From assembly GCA_023264635.1 (NCBI GenBank), contig JAHFLT010000013.1, forward strand, positions 1 through 39,175: a stretch of 39,175 nucleotides of DNA. The letters run 5' to 3'. Positions 1-9,937 of this stretch are shown piece after piece (positions within the stretch are counted from its first letter, which is position 1; every line of letters starts with the position of its first letter). The notes under the pieces are model-generated. The model saw only the letters and a list, made by a program, of their open reading frames with translations. It had not been told where the DNA came from and did no database searches. The DNA is from Candidatus Woesearchaeota archaeon. Its GTDB lineage: Archaea; Nanobdellota; Nanobdellia; Woesearchaeales; JAGVYF01. A program made the translations under genes and the position numbers.

Positions 1-183
1 CGATGGATGGATGAAACATTATGTGGAAATATCGTCTGGTAACAAACCAAACACTTCTTTGTAAAATGCTTCACCAATAACATACTTATATAATATGCTT
101 AGGGGATGGTGACTTTGAAACGTACAACAGAGCCATTTGACCATAAGACTTAAATAAGATTTATTTACTCCGGAGTAATTACG

Positions 184-675
184 ATGAAACCCACACTATT
201 TATTGTCGTGTTTTTGCTGACACTCTCAACAGCGCTGGCGATAGAAATGCCACCAGTACCAACTCCTCCAGGAGGAAATGGATTCCCAAATCCACCGCCA
301 ATTCCGGGAATACCCGATTTTTCGTTTGCACAGCACGCACGACAACAGCTTACCATCAAGCGATTGTCGCTGCCACTCTACACACGCGTTGCAGTGGGAA
401 GTTCAGTACATCTTGGCGTGCAGGTAAAAAATAATGATGAAACATCTATCAGAAACGGCCTTTCAGTCACTACCTCGATCCCTGCACTAGGGATTAAGAA
501 AAAAAGCGGCCCTGATACACTTCTTGCAAAAAAGGATGCAACAAAAACAACAACGCTCAATATCCCAAAATCAGCTCAACCGGGACTCTATCTTGCACGA
601 ATCACTGTCTCCACTGATAGATTCCATCGCATTGTTTATCGTCTGGTACATGTTATTCGTGATGCTGCGTTATAA
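184..675 (+). CDS. Secreted protein with a Pro-rich linker and a COG1361/NEW3-like beta-sandwich region
   Basis: N-terminal signal peptide (MKPTLFIVVFLLTLSTALA), Pro/Gly-rich segment, then VQVKNNDETSIRNGLSVTTSIPALGI..., similar in style to the next gene. Confidence 0.7.
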   Translation: MKPTLFIVVFLLTLSTALAIEMPPVPTPPGGNGFPNPPPIPGIPDFSFAQHARQQLTIKRLSLPLYTRVAVGSSVHLGVQVKNNDETSIRNGLSVTTSIPALGIKKKSGPDTLLAKKDATKTTTLNIPKSAQPGLYLARITVSTDRFHRIVYRLVHVIRDAAL

Positions 676-760
676 CTGCTAATTATAATTGCTAAGAGTG
701 TTATTTGTTATTACTATTAGATAGCCATTATAATTAGTCACTGTGTTGTGCTAAAAAAAG

Positions 761-776
761 AAAAAGCTTTATATAG
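761..776 (+). promoter_or_regulatory. Archaeal BRE/TATA-type promoter for the 833 CDS
   Basis: aaaaagctttatatag about 60 nt upstream of the start; GGAGG ribosome-binding site just before ATG 833. Confidence 0.55.
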
Positions 777-832
777 TGGCGGCTTGTTCCCGACAACAAG
801 ACTTTATACTAAACTAATGGAGGGAAAACAAA

Positions 833-2143
833 ATGAAACGTCTGTTGCAAAGCATTAGCATGCTGGCACTTTTGCTGGTTATGTTATTTGCGTCAGTCAA
901 TGCTGCATTGGCATTTGACAATACAATTGTGAAGTCTATAGAAGTCAACGGTCGAGAAATCTTCACGACAAACGTGCAGAGCCTCGACGTAAAGAAGGGA
1001 GATAAGCTTGACATCAACGCGCAGTTGACTGCGCCAAGCAATGAGGATCTAAAGAATATTGAAATCAGTGCACGATTCGTGTATGAATATTCTGATGTCC
1101 AGAAAGTATCTGATTCCACACCCCTATTTGATGTGGATGCAGGCGATACAGTCTTCAAGAGATTGTCTCTTGTTGTGCCAAAGGAAATACAGGAGCAGAG
1201 CATTAATCTGTTTATCACGATAATGGACAAGACAACGCTTGTGAAACAAACTGTCAGGTTGCACATTAAGGGTCAGCGCCACGATGTTGGCCTTGAACGA
1301 GTCCTCTTCACTCCACAGAAAAGAGTGCAGGCAGGTTCGTATGTCATCGGCAAAGTGCGCCTTGAGAACTTTGGGGAGTTTGATGAGGATGACCTCCTTG
1401 TTGAAGCAAGTATCCCTGAACTTGGCGTATCAGATGCTGACACAATAGACCATCTCGAGCGCGAGAAACAAGTGACCTCGGAGGAATTATATCTGCAGGT
1501 TCCGGCATGCGCAAAACAAGGGATCTACACGGTAGAAGTTGATGTTCTCTATGACAAGGACAGAGGCAAGGCGCACGCAGAATTTCCGCTTGAGGTTGTG
1601 AAAGGAATCGATGGTGACTATTGCGCAAAAGAAAAAGCAGACGCAAAGGACGCAAAAGTACCTTCAGTCACTGTGCCTAGCTCTGTTCAGCAGGTAAGTG
1701 CTGGAGAAGCAGCTGTCTATCCAGTAACAGTCACCAACGGAAACAAGAACTCGCAGACATATGTTGTCAGCGCTGAAGCTGGTGACTGGGCTAATGTAAA
1801 GATTGAGCCTAGCAATGTTTTAACTGTTGAATCTGGCCAGACACAGACAGCGTATGTCTATGCAATGCCGAAGGCAGGGCAGTTTGGAGACAAATTGCTT
1901 GGCTTGACGATAAAGGCAGGTAACGACGTCCTATCAAGCAATGCACTGAAAGTATCAATCCTCGGCAGCACAGTGTCAGAACCTGTGACAAATACTGGTG
2001 GGGAAACACTTAAGAAAGTGCTTGAAATTGGATTAATCGTTCTTGTTGTCTTGATCGTGTTGCTTGGTTTGATCATCGGATTCAACAAGCTCCGCGAGGA
2101 AGACGAAGACGTAGAGGCAGACGACAAGAAGGGCTATTACTGA
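833..2143 (+). CDS. Secreted/membrane-anchored S-layer-like protein (COG1361-like), C-terminal TM helix
   Basis: Signal peptide, repeated beta-domain motifs (VRLENFGEFDEDDLLVEASIPELGV), C-terminal TM IGLIVLVVLIVLLGLIIGF followed by an acidic tail. Confidence 0.8.
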   Translation: MKRLLQSISMLALLLVMLFASVNAALAFDNTIVKSIEVNGREIFTTNVQSLDVKKGDKLDINAQLTAPSNEDLKNIEISARFVYEYSDVQKVSDSTPLFDVDAGDTVFKRLSLVVPKEIQEQSINLFITIMDKTTLVKQTVRLHIKGQRHDVGLERVLFTPQKRVQAGSYVIGKVRLENFGEFDEDDLLVEASIPELGVSDADTIDHLEREKQVTSEELYLQVPACAKQGIYTVEVDVLYDKDRGKAHAEFPLEVVKGIDGDYCAKEKADAKDAKVPSVTVPSSVQQVSAGEAAVYPVTVTNGNKNSQTYVVSAEAGDWANVKIEPSNVLTVESGQTQTAYVYAMPKAGQFGDKLLGLTIKAGNDVLSSNALKVSILGSTVSEPVTNTGGETLKKVLEIGLIVLVVLIVLLGLIIGFNKLREEDEDVEADDKKGYY

Positions 2144-2146
2144 GCC

Positions 2147-2184
2147 CGTTTTGTTTTCCCTCCTTTTTCTTTTTTCTTTTATTG
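2147..2184 (+). terminator. T-rich archaeal-type terminator after the 833-2143 CDS
   Basis: Successive T runs (gttttgttttccctcctttttcttttttctttta) right after the stop codon. Confidence 0.45.
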
Positions 2185-2231
2185 TCTCTGAAGAAAAACT
2201 AATGGAGTTTGTGTGATGTTGTTTTTTTCTG

Positions 2232-2546
2232 GTGATTATGTCAAACTCAGCATCAAACTCAGCACAATGCCAATTGATGAACTTGATGAATACATGGATA
2301 TCTTCCAAGATACGATTCAAACAGACAAATCAAAAAAAGAACCTTGATACCATTGTTGATGGAACGCGGCTAAAGCTTCTCCATCCAGACGGAGAACAAC
2401 TAGATTTGGTGACATTAGTACCAGAAGGATACAAATTCATTGCTAAAGAAAATAGAAGAGGAAGACCAATACCTTTTCTCACGAATTATAGACTCTCCCT
2501 GGTATCGGGAAAAAGAAGCGGCATATACTATGAAAAGGGAACGTGA
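2232..2546 (+). CDS. Small hypothetical ORF, possibly part of a frameshifted gene
   Basis: ORF track; protein-like part is IVDGTRLKLLHPDGEQLDLVTLVPEGYKFIAKENRRGR; the neighbouring frame upstream is also protein-like (see findings). Confidence 0.35.
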   Translation: MIMSNSASNSAQCQLMNLMNTWISSKIRFKQTNQKKNLDTIVDGTRLKLLHPDGEQLDLVTLVPEGYKFIAKENRRGRPIPFLTNYRLSLVSGKRSGIYYEKGT

Positions 2547-2724
2547 TGCCTGTTCATATTCATTGCAAAAATAAGGTTGCTTGGACAAAAAGGATATACT
2601 GTTTTTGCTGGGTTTGAAGGTTATAGAGAGATTGCACTCTCTATCCATCTTTTCTGCTTGTAGAGTTATAGTCGAAATGTCAGTGAAGTAAATATACTAC
2701 CTGAACGATTGAAGTGACCATCAT

Positions 2725-2734
2725 CTTTATATAA
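2725..2734 (+). promoter_or_regulatory. TATA-like element upstream of the 2774 CDS
   Basis: ctttatataa about 40-50 nt upstream of the GTG start. Confidence 0.5.
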
Positions 2735-2773
2735 TAGTCTCTATCTGCGAGTGGCAACGTGAGGGGGTAACAG

Positions 2774-4762
2774 GTGAGGAATGCCTTACTAATAGCTCTT
2801 ATAGCACTTCTATTGCTTGCAACTTCGGTATTCTCTGTCTCAGTCCTGCAGCTCAGTAAGAATAATATAGACATACCTATTGAATTTCCTGTTTCTGATG
2901 ACCACTCAGTCAGCGTTATACGATTATTCAGCATCGTACAACAGGAGCCACTGACTGGGTGTGCAGAAGACAAGCTCGAAAAGCACTTCCTGCTGAGAAA
3001 TAAGGGAAATACACCTGATGTCTACACCATTACAGCTAATGGAAAAATGCTGCGGTTGGCGCTTCTACCGTATAAAGAACAGTCATTCTCCCTAAAGCAT
3101 GAACCAAAGGATGGCAAAGAGATGATGCTTACAGTGACGCCCATGTTCGGTAAACCTAAAACATACGCACTCCGATGGGATGTAAAGCCGTGTGTTGATG
3201 TGCAGCTTTCATTGCCTGAGGAAATACATGGATGTGCAGAAAAATTAATATCCCTACAGTATGGAGTGCTAAACAATGGAACAATGAAAGAGGATATACT
3301 ATTTATCTTTTCTCCGATTTTAGCAAATGAGTCAGCAGTAAATGTATCGCTGTTACTTGAAGCGGGAAGCAATGTCACTAAAACGGTCACGTTCATACCT
3401 GCAGGAAACCAATTGACTGTCACCTCGTTTTTGCGCAACAAGCAGTCGGGGAAAACAACTGTGCATCTTGGCATCCTTCCGCAATGCAGCCAGCTTGCAG
3501 CTGAAGGCGTATCGCTCAAGGAGGGAAAATGGATTATTTCTTTGGTCAACAAAGGGACTGAGGGAGCAACATATGCATTCCGGATAGAAAAACCTACAGA
3601 AGCCATTTTAGAGACAACGCATCTCACACTACAACCCAAAGAAGAAGGAGAGATTGTACTCGGGGGAAACATCACCGGCAGCCAAGACACTGTGTTCACT
3701 GCCCGCACAGACAATAGCAGCCAGACAATCCGCGTCTATCTTGATACACATAAACCAATAATCCAGTGGAAAAATGTTGATGCATATGCGCCAACAATTG
3801 GCATGACGGTGCTCATCCCGTTACTGCTCACCATAGCTGTGTTCTTCATCGTTTCCAGAATGAGGGAAGATGATTTCGAGCTAAAGAAGTCATGGTTTGG
3901 GAAGGGATCATATGATACAATAGATTTCGATCACCTGTTTGAAGAAAATGAGACATACCATGCAATATTGCCCAGAAAAAGAGTGCCGAGGCATGTTATG
4001 GTTTTCTTTGCGGGCGCACTGCTCTTGGTGATTGGTTCGGCAGGCATATATTCTTTGTATCCAGAAGATGCACCATGGATAGTCTTTAGTGTTGGGGTGA
4101 TTGTTACAGCTGCGGCGCTTATAATGGCTGGATTATGGGCATTCTGGAGAAAATTGAGACGATGGCACACCAAACAAAGGGTAGCGGGAAAGAGCCCGTG
4201 GAAGTGGATTCTTGTGTTCGTTGGTGTTCTGATATTATTGGTGGCAGGATGGAGATATTATCCCGCTGTTGCGTTTTATATCCCTGATATCAATGGAACA
4301 ATAGTGAACACCACTGCTTTTTTCAGCACGATGTATGCCAACAATACCATGTATACCAACACATCTACGGAAGCAACATCTACGAAAGCATCAACGGAAG
4401 ATATGTTAACTAATGACACAAGAACAATCATGATGAATGAAACAACAGAAGAACCAGTAAATGGGTTGCATAAGACCCTCTGGAGAAATGCAATTGCCAT
4501 TGTCAATCAGCTAAAAGATTCCCGAACTGGACTAGTACTCTTTTCATTTGCAACGGTATTTGTGCTGGTGTTGCTTGTGAGCATAGCAAAAAAGACGTGG
4601 AGAGCTCTGCAGAACAGGATGCAGCAACAGGAAGACATTCACAGAGTAGAAACATTGACAAAGAGAATAGCGAGAGTTGAAAAGAGAACCCACGCACTGA
4701 AAAAGGAGTTCGGCAAAAAGAACGTATGGGATAAGGTTGTTGATTTCTTCTTTGAGGATTAA
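2774..4762 (+). CDS. Multi-spanning membrane protein with a large extracellular beta-domain region and a C-terminal coiled coil
   Basis: GTG start, signal peptide, COG1361-like ectodomain, several TM helices, C-terminal Lys/Glu-rich helix. Confidence 0.75.
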   Translation: MRNALLIALIALLLLATSVFSVSVLQLSKNNIDIPIEFPVSDDHSVSVIRLFSIVQQEPLTGCAEDKLEKHFLLRNKGNTPDVYTITANGKMLRLALLPYKEQSFSLKHEPKDGKEMMLTVTPMFGKPKTYALRWDVKPCVDVQLSLPEEIHGCAEKLISLQYGVLNNGTMKEDILFIFSPILANESAVNVSLLLEAGSNVTKTVTFIPAGNQLTVTSFLRNKQSGKTTVHLGILPQCSQLAAEGVSLKEGKWIISLVNKGTEGATYAFRIEKPTEAILETTHLTLQPKEEGEIVLGGNITGSQDTVFTARTDNSSQTIRVYLDTHKPIIQWKNVDAYAPTIGMTVLIPLLLTIAVFFIVSRMREDDFELKKSWFGKGSYDTIDFDHLFEENETYHAILPRKRVPRHVMVFFAGALLLVIGSAGIYSLYPEDAPWIVFSVGVIVTAAALIMAGLWAFWRKLRRWHTKQRVAGKSPWKWILVFVGVLILLVAGWRYYPAVAFYIPDINGTIVNTTAFFSTMYANNTMYTNTSTEATSTKASTEDMLTNDTRTIMMNETTEEPVNGLHKTLWRNAIAIVNQLKDSRTGLVLFSFATVFVLVLLVSIAKKTWRALQNRMQQQEDIHRVETLTKRIARVEKRTHALKKEFGKKNVWDKVVDFFFED

Positions 4763-5217
4763 TTTTTCTCTATAAAGACCTTGCCGTCTTTCTGTTTCAG
4801 CATGAAGAACAACTTTCCGTCAACTATTTGGAAGCACTCAGCTTGCTTTGAAGGTATTAAATCATCTACGAGGAATGAGTCTCCGCTTGGTAAGAAGAAA
4901 ACATTGGCTTCTTTCTTTCTCCATTGTACGCAAAGCCTGTCCATCTGGCAAAGAAAATGCGATATATCAATCTTATTCACGTCAACCACACAGACCTGTT
5001 CTACTGTATTGGGAACCGGTAATGCAAGTGCACGGTAAGTGCCGGATACTGCTGCTGCCTGAAGCTCAGCATGCATAGCTTGCCGTAGTGCCATTATCCT
5101 GTAATAAGAAGCTGGTTTTTGTTCTATTGTTGAATTGATAGCTTCAATCCCTAAAAAGAAAAGGAGGCTTATGCCGAGAAGGATATATGCTATGACTTTT
5201 TTTTTCACTATAATCAC
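4759..5217 (-). CDS. Hypothetical protein with an N-terminal TM anchor
   Basis: N-terminal VIAYILLGISLLFFLGIEAI; convergent, 4-bp stop overlap with the upstream gene. Confidence 0.65.
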   Translation of the reverse strand: MIIVKKKVIAYILLGISLLFFLGIEAINSTIEQKPASYYRIMALRQAMHAELQAAAVSGTYRALALPVPNTVEQVCVVDVNKIDISHFLCQMDRLCVQWRKKEANVFFLPSGDSFLVDDLIPSKQAECFQIVDGKLFFMLKQKDGKVFIEKN

Positions 5218-5241
5218 TACTTCTCTCTTTGCCGCCGGAGT

Positions 5242-6894
5242 TTATGAATTTTTCGCCAGACTAAACAATACAGATAGATTCAGTTCCATGCACACCGCTG
5301 GCATGGTAATGTCCAGCTTCTCCAGAACATGGGGACTTAACTCGCCGAGGAATCCCACTTTCCTTCTGTTCACAAGTATGTCACCAACTCTGCCCGGGAT
5401 AAGCGCAGGATGCTCTGCAGAAGTTATGCTGCAACGCGCTCCGAGCATCGAAAACAAATAATCCATCACTTGCTTCATCTCGGTGTAATCTGCAATAGTG
5501 TTACAGTAAACTACCGCAAGGTGCTCCTCATCGTTGCACATATCACCAACACGCCTGGTGACAATGCCCTGCTCAAATACCCTCTGCGGATAATCTACAT
5601 GCTTGTTCTTCGAAAGCATTTCCAACAGTACTGGCAAAATCCACGTGCGCACTGCAGAATAAGTCTGTGACATGAAGTTCTCGATTTCTACTATGCCTGT
5701 ATCTGGCGTATTCATCTTGTCACACAGCAATTCTTTGTTGCTCAGCACTGGACTGAGAACTTCCTGATAACCAAGCCCAAGCAATAATTCTCGGCATTTC
5801 TCTATCTCCCGTATTTTTGGAAGGGCTGCACCAACCGTGCTTGTAGTGAGTGGCAATGGTTCTATCTTATCATATCCATACATTATACCAATATCCTCAA
5901 TTACATCTACGGGATGCAATATATCTCCACGATAAGGGGGGATTTTTACTTTTTCCAAAACATCATACTGTGCGCGTTCCAGCAGTGTTTTTATTTCTGA
6001 CTTCTTCAGCTGGATACCAAGATAAGCTGCAACCTGTTCTGGAGTAATGGCCACTGCCTCTTCTTTGAGCAGCGGTGTATTTTCTGTTTTGTCATGATAC
6101 TTTACACTAACTTGTTGTAAAGAAAAACCGCGCTCTGCAAAAGCGTATGCAAAAATAGTAGTTACCAGATTAACTGCTGCATGATCAGTACCCGTTGCTT
6201 CAAAGAAAATAGAACTATCACCTATATTGATACGTCCGGTGTCTTCTGCATTAGTTATTGGTGGGAAGCTGATGATTTGCCTTCGCGCATCTTCCAGAAG
6301 AGGATATTGCTTTGCATCCTGTAGAATCCACGCATACTCCTTTCCTTTTGGATGATATGCAAGAATTCTGCGGAGATTTTCCTTTGTTCCATCAAGCGGG
6401 ACAAATGAGGTTTTCTCTGGGTCTGCTGCATAATAGCGGAGAGGGAATGATATCTTGCTGCTAGGATACATCCCAATGGCTACTTTCTGGCGTCTCCTCC
6501 CAAAACCGTCTGCGATTTTTTCCTGCATCTGAATAAACTGCTTCAGGAGATAGTTTGTAAATGGTTTTCCTTTGGCAATAAATGCAGCTATGACTGGACG
6601 GATAGAATGGAGCTTAGGGTCAACAGAAATAATGTTCTTTGTCTTCATCATTTTTATCCGGGGAATGCCGCGCTCATTGCCTTGATAATGGCGCAGGAAC
6701 CTGGTAATACCCTCGACAGACCACAGATAGGGCTGATTTGTATCACCTAGCTTTATGGTCAATGTATCTGTCTTCTCATCATAATGCTCAAGCTCGGCCT
6801 TTGCTGCTGGTAACCATTGCCTGAGCTCGTCGAGTGAACATTTCTTGCCATAAAGGTCCTTCAGATCAGTGAATGAACATTGAATTGTTGGCAT
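5242..6894 (-). CDS. pheT: Phenylalanyl-tRNA synthetase beta subunit (archaeal type)
   Basis: B3/4 and B5 domain features (PPYRGDILHPVDVIEDIGIMYGYDKIEPLPLTTSTVG); adjacent to pheS. Confidence 0.95.
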   Translation of the reverse strand: MPTIQCSFTDLKDLYGKKCSLDELRQWLPAAKAELEHYDEKTDTLTIKLGDTNQPYLWSVEGITRFLRHYQGNERGIPRIKMMKTKNIISVDPKLHSIRPVIAAFIAKGKPFTNYLLKQFIQMQEKIADGFGRRRQKVAIGMYPSSKISFPLRYYAADPEKTSFVPLDGTKENLRRILAYHPKGKEYAWILQDAKQYPLLEDARRQIISFPPITNAEDTGRINIGDSSIFFEATGTDHAAVNLVTTIFAYAFAERGFSLQQVSVKYHDKTENTPLLKEEAVAITPEQVAAYLGIQLKKSEIKTLLERAQYDVLEKVKIPPYRGDILHPVDVIEDIGIMYGYDKIEPLPLTTSTVGAALPKIREIEKCRELLLGLGYQEVLSPVLSNKELLCDKMNTPDTGIVEIENFMSQTYSAVRTWILPVLLEMLSKNKHVDYPQRVFEQGIVTRRVGDMCNDEEHLAVVYCNTIADYTEMKQVMDYLFSMLGARCSITSAEHPALIPGRVGDILVNRRKVGFLGELSPHVLEKLDITMPAVCMELNLSVLFSLAKNS

Positions 6895-8420
6895 TAGCCT
6901 AACCCCACTGTGCGCAGGAAATGCAAATCATGGCTGAAAAGCGCTCTGATGTCTTTTATGCCGAGCTTGAACATCCCCAAGCGATCTATCCCAAGCCCCC
7001 AAGCAAGGACGCTGATTTCCCTGCCCAATAATGGCTTCACAAGTTCAGGTCTGAAAATACCAGCTCCACCTAATTCAACCCAGCCAAGATCAGGGTGTTT
7101 GGCATACAACTCGCAGCTTGGCTCTGTGAATGGAAAGTAGCCCGGCACAATCCTTATCTCACTGGTATTGGAAAACTCCTGCGCAAACAACTTCAATAAT
7201 CCAATAAGATGCCTCAGTGTTAATTTTTCTTCCACTACAATGCCTTCTGTCTGGTAGAAATCTACATTGTGAGTTGCATCAATGACATCTGCTCTGAAAA
7301 CACGCGTGATGCCGAAATATTTACCGGGGATTTTGATGTCAGGAGATGCAAGCATATGTGCTGAGACTGCTGTTCCTTGTGTTCTCAAAAGTGTGCGGTG
7401 CGTACGTTGAACATCGAATGCATACTGCCATCCTTTGCTGCCAGTACCACCGCCCATCTCATGTGCATCTTTAACTTTTGTAACAAGCTTTTGATCCAGG
7501 GGGAAATATTTTGGTTCTTTAACATAATAAGCATCATGGATGTCTCTGGCTGAATGGAATTGCGGCATGAACAACGCGTCCATGTTGTAGAAATCAGTCT
7601 CCACAATGGGACCTTCCATCTCAGTAAAACCGAGCGACAGAAATTTTATGCGTACATCATCAAGAAATCGTCTATAGTGGTGTTTCTTCCCACCATAGAT
7701 TTTAGGTACATCGATGCTGACATCATATCGGCGGAAGATGGTGTCTTTCCATGACTTGGAGAGAAGCATATCCTTTGTCACACGGTCTACTGTCTCGAGT
7801 TGTCTTACATTTTTATCCGCTATCAATCTTTTTCCGAGCGCTGTCAAAACAGCTCTTTTTCTTTTTACAAGGTCAACTTTTACTATATCCTTACGTCTTT
7901 TGAGTGTTTCTACTACGCTTTTTTCTTCTGCTGTTAGCTCACGGATATCAAAAGGAAACTCTCTTCCTAAGATTTTCTCCTCGGGCAGTTTTGTTGCTCT
8001 GGTTTTTTCTCCGGTTGGGGTAAGCATGAGGAGAAGTTCTTCTTTTTTAGAAAGGGCAAGGGCATTACGTTGTCGTAGAATGCCCAGAATTGCATGGACT
8101 TCTTCCATTGTTAGTTTTGCTTTTTCAAGAAGCTCACTAACAGGTAATGGCTGACTTGTTAATGCATTGAGAAGACGCCTTTCTGGAAGGCCTTGGTGTT
8201 TATACGCTTCTCCATTAGTTCCTAGTGAGATCTCTTCACGTAATTCCTCATGTATGCTGAGAACATCCTTATTTTGTAGCCACTGAAAGGCACGCATTAC
8301 TTCTACAGGTTGCATACCAGCTCGTGCAGCTGTATCTTCTACAGAATCATGATCATGTAAGACAAGCAGCACTTTACGTTCCAAAGGGTGAAGGCTTTCA
8401 CGGAGTTCCTTGTCTTCCAT
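6894..8420 (-). CDS. pheS: Phenylalanyl-tRNA synthetase alpha subunit (archaeal type)
   Basis: Class II motifs (GFTEMEGPIVETDFYNMDALFMPQFHSARD; WVELGGAGIFRPELVKPLL; VLAWGLGIDRLGM). ORF opens at 8483; Met at 8420 is the more likely start. Confidence 0.95.
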   Translation of the reverse strand: MEDKELRESLHPLERKVLLVLHDHDSVEDTAARAGMQPVEVMRAFQWLQNKDVLSIHEELREEISLGTNGEAYKHQGLPERRLLNALTSQPLPVSELLEKAKLTMEEVHAILGILRQRNALALSKKEELLLMLTPTGEKTRATKLPEEKILGREFPFDIRELTAEEKSVVETLKRRKDIVKVDLVKRKRAVLTALGKRLIADKNVRQLETVDRVTKDMLLSKSWKDTIFRRYDVSIDVPKIYGGKKHHYRRFLDDVRIKFLSLGFTEMEGPIVETDFYNMDALFMPQFHSARDIHDAYYVKEPKYFPLDQKLVTKVKDAHEMGGGTGSKGWQYAFDVQRTHRTLLRTQGTAVSAHMLASPDIKIPGKYFGITRVFRADVIDATHNVDFYQTEGIVVEEKLTLRHLIGLLKLFAQEFSNTSEIRIVPGYFPFTEPSCELYAKHPDLGWVELGGAGIFRPELVKPLLGREISVLAWGLGIDRLGMFKLGIKDIRALFSHDLHFLRTVGLG

Positions 8421-8460
8421 GCGCAGTGTGGAGAAGAAGAGGTTTATAATGGTTCCCTCA

Positions 8461-8787
8461 CTAAGAATTGTGTTTGCATGCACAATGGGTGAGTGCTTTC
8501 ACAACAGAACTAACGTAATCATGGATTTTTTCTGTACCAGCATATGAGTAAAGCATAAACCAGTCTGTATCACATTCTCTGTAAACAATAATATCTGCCT
8601 TGTACAAAAAACGCCGTAGCTGTATAATCGTGCGATAGTATATGTTTTTTTCTTCAGTTGCTGTATATACGGTATTATATTCGTCAACGGAATAAACATG
8701 AAAATCATACTCTGTTGCAGCTCTCAGCAAGAGATATTCCAACTTTGCGCCGGAAACCTTCATTGGCAGCAGAATAGTTCGTCTCAT
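8461..8787 (-). CDS. Hypothetical protein
   Basis: ORF collinear with pheS, 4-bp overlap with the upstream ORF 8784-9122. Confidence 0.6.
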   Translation of the reverse strand: MRRTILLPMKVSGAKLEYLLLRAATEYDFHVYSVDEYNTVYTATEEKNIYYRTIIQLRRFLYKADIIVYRECDTDWFMLYSYAGTEKIHDYVSSVVKALTHCACKHNS

Positions 8788-9122
8788 GTTTTAGTAACTG
8801 CATTCTCTAAATCGCTGCGGAATTCTGAAAATCCTTTGGGAAGACTAACACCTGCATGTACTGCATATTTCTCTACACGATCAAGTGTGCGGAGTGCTTC
8901 TGCGTTTTTTCCTTGAGAATAGAATTGCTGAGCTCTTTCCCACTCTTTTTCTGTACCAAGAGAATATGCTTGCTTTAGTAAGATTTCCAGCTCAGGAATC
9001 AAATCGCTTGGTGTATAGTCTTTCATATCATTAATTTGTCCAATGGCCGGAAAATAACGATTCCCTGCAAGCATTTCCCGTACCCGTGCAACTTGTTTTC
9101 TGTGTTCATCCTTGGAGATCAT
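8784..9122 (-). CDS. Hypothetical alpha-helical protein; resembles part of 31926-32666
   Basis: Motif YSLGTEKEWERAQQFYSQGKNAEALRTLDRVEKYAVHAGVSLP. Confidence 0.65.
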   Translation of the reverse strand: MISKDEHRKQVARVREMLAGNRYFPAIGQINDMKDYTPSDLIPELEILLKQAYSLGTEKEWERAQQFYSQGKNAEALRTLDRVEKYAVHAGVSLPKGFSEFRSDLENAVTKT

Positions 9123-9173
9123 GTTACCTCTGAATGATATTACCAGTTTTTAAAACTTTTTCCTCTTTTTCAT

Positions 9174-9190
9174 AAAAACGCTTATATATC
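9174..9190 (+). promoter_or_regulatory. TATA-like promoter element for the 9203/9213 CDS
   Basis: aaaaacgcttatatatc about 30 nt upstream of the start, compatible with a short leader or leaderless transcript. Confidence 0.5.
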
Positions 9191-9202
9191 TTTCCTACAT
9201 GT

Positions 9203-9847
9203 TTGTATAAAATGGACATCCGTCGTATTATCATTATCTTTGTTGTTGCCATTCTGTATGCTATCTTCTCGCAATTGGAGATAGACTATTTGCAGGATTC
9301 TCCACGATGCGAAAAGTATTGCCCACCTGATGAATTTGGAGGACCTATGTGCATTGAATCCGAGGAATACGAGCCATACTATGCACCGCAACCTATGCAT
9401 GCAAAATTCATTGAGCGCAGGCCTGGTGTGCAGGAACTAACATGCCCTCAAGGGGAGAAGACACCCGGAGATGAGGAACGGATATCATGCATGAAAGAGC
9501 ACGGCCAGATGAAATATAAGTATGATCAATACGGCTGCATTGAGAAATACAAATGCGACTATTGCTCAAAACCGTACATGCAAGACAAAAAGTGGTATAA
9601 CTTCACCATCTTCTGGCTTTCTGCAGTCTTTGCCATTATTGCTATTGTCATTGGAATCATGTTGCCGATAAAGAATCCGGTCAACGAATGGATAGGGTTT
9701 GGACTTATGCTTGGCGGGCTGATTACTCTTTTTGTTGGCACGGGAAGAACACTTGGAGAACTAGCAAAGGCATGGAGACCTATTATCATTCTAGCGGAAT
9801 TGGTTCTTGTCATCTACCTGTCGTACAAGAAGATTAAGGTGAAATGA
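9203..9847 (+). CDS. Membrane protein with an N-terminal TM, a Cys-containing extracellular loop and C-terminal TM helices
   Basis: Hydrophobic segments, with Cys pairs in TCPQGEKTPGDEERISCMKEHG...YGCIEKYKCDYC. Confidence 0.7.
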   Translation: MYKMDIRRIIIIFVVAILYAIFSQLEIDYLQDSPRCEKYCPPDEFGGPMCIESEEYEPYYAPQPMHAKFIERRPGVQELTCPQGEKTPGDEERISCMKEHGQMKYKYDQYGCIEKYKCDYCSKPYMQDKKWYNFTIFWLSAVFAIIAIVIGIMLPIKNPVNEWIGFGLMLGGLITLFVGTGRTLGELAKAWRPIIILAELVLVIYLSYKKIKVK

Positions 9848-9937
9848 CCACATTTGTGCTACAGTCTAAATACATTTCTGCTAAGATTATCCAAAAAAAG
9901 AAAACTTTTTAATGAACAAGATGTTCCATTTTTTCCG

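Noticed and set aside
814-1266. Minus-strand ORF (150 aa) opposite the 833-2143 gene
   Set aside because: Antisense shadow ORF; the plus-strand gene has signal peptide, TM, promoter and ribosome-binding site.
3022-3714. Long minus-strand ORF (230 aa) opposite the 2774-4762 gene
   Set aside because: Antisense shadow of a well-supported membrane protein; Ser/Pro/Val-rich composition typical of reverse-frame ORFs, no recognisable family.
7714-8154. Plus-strand ORF (146 aa) inside pheS
   Set aside because: Antisense to pheS; Ser/Phe-rich shadow translation.
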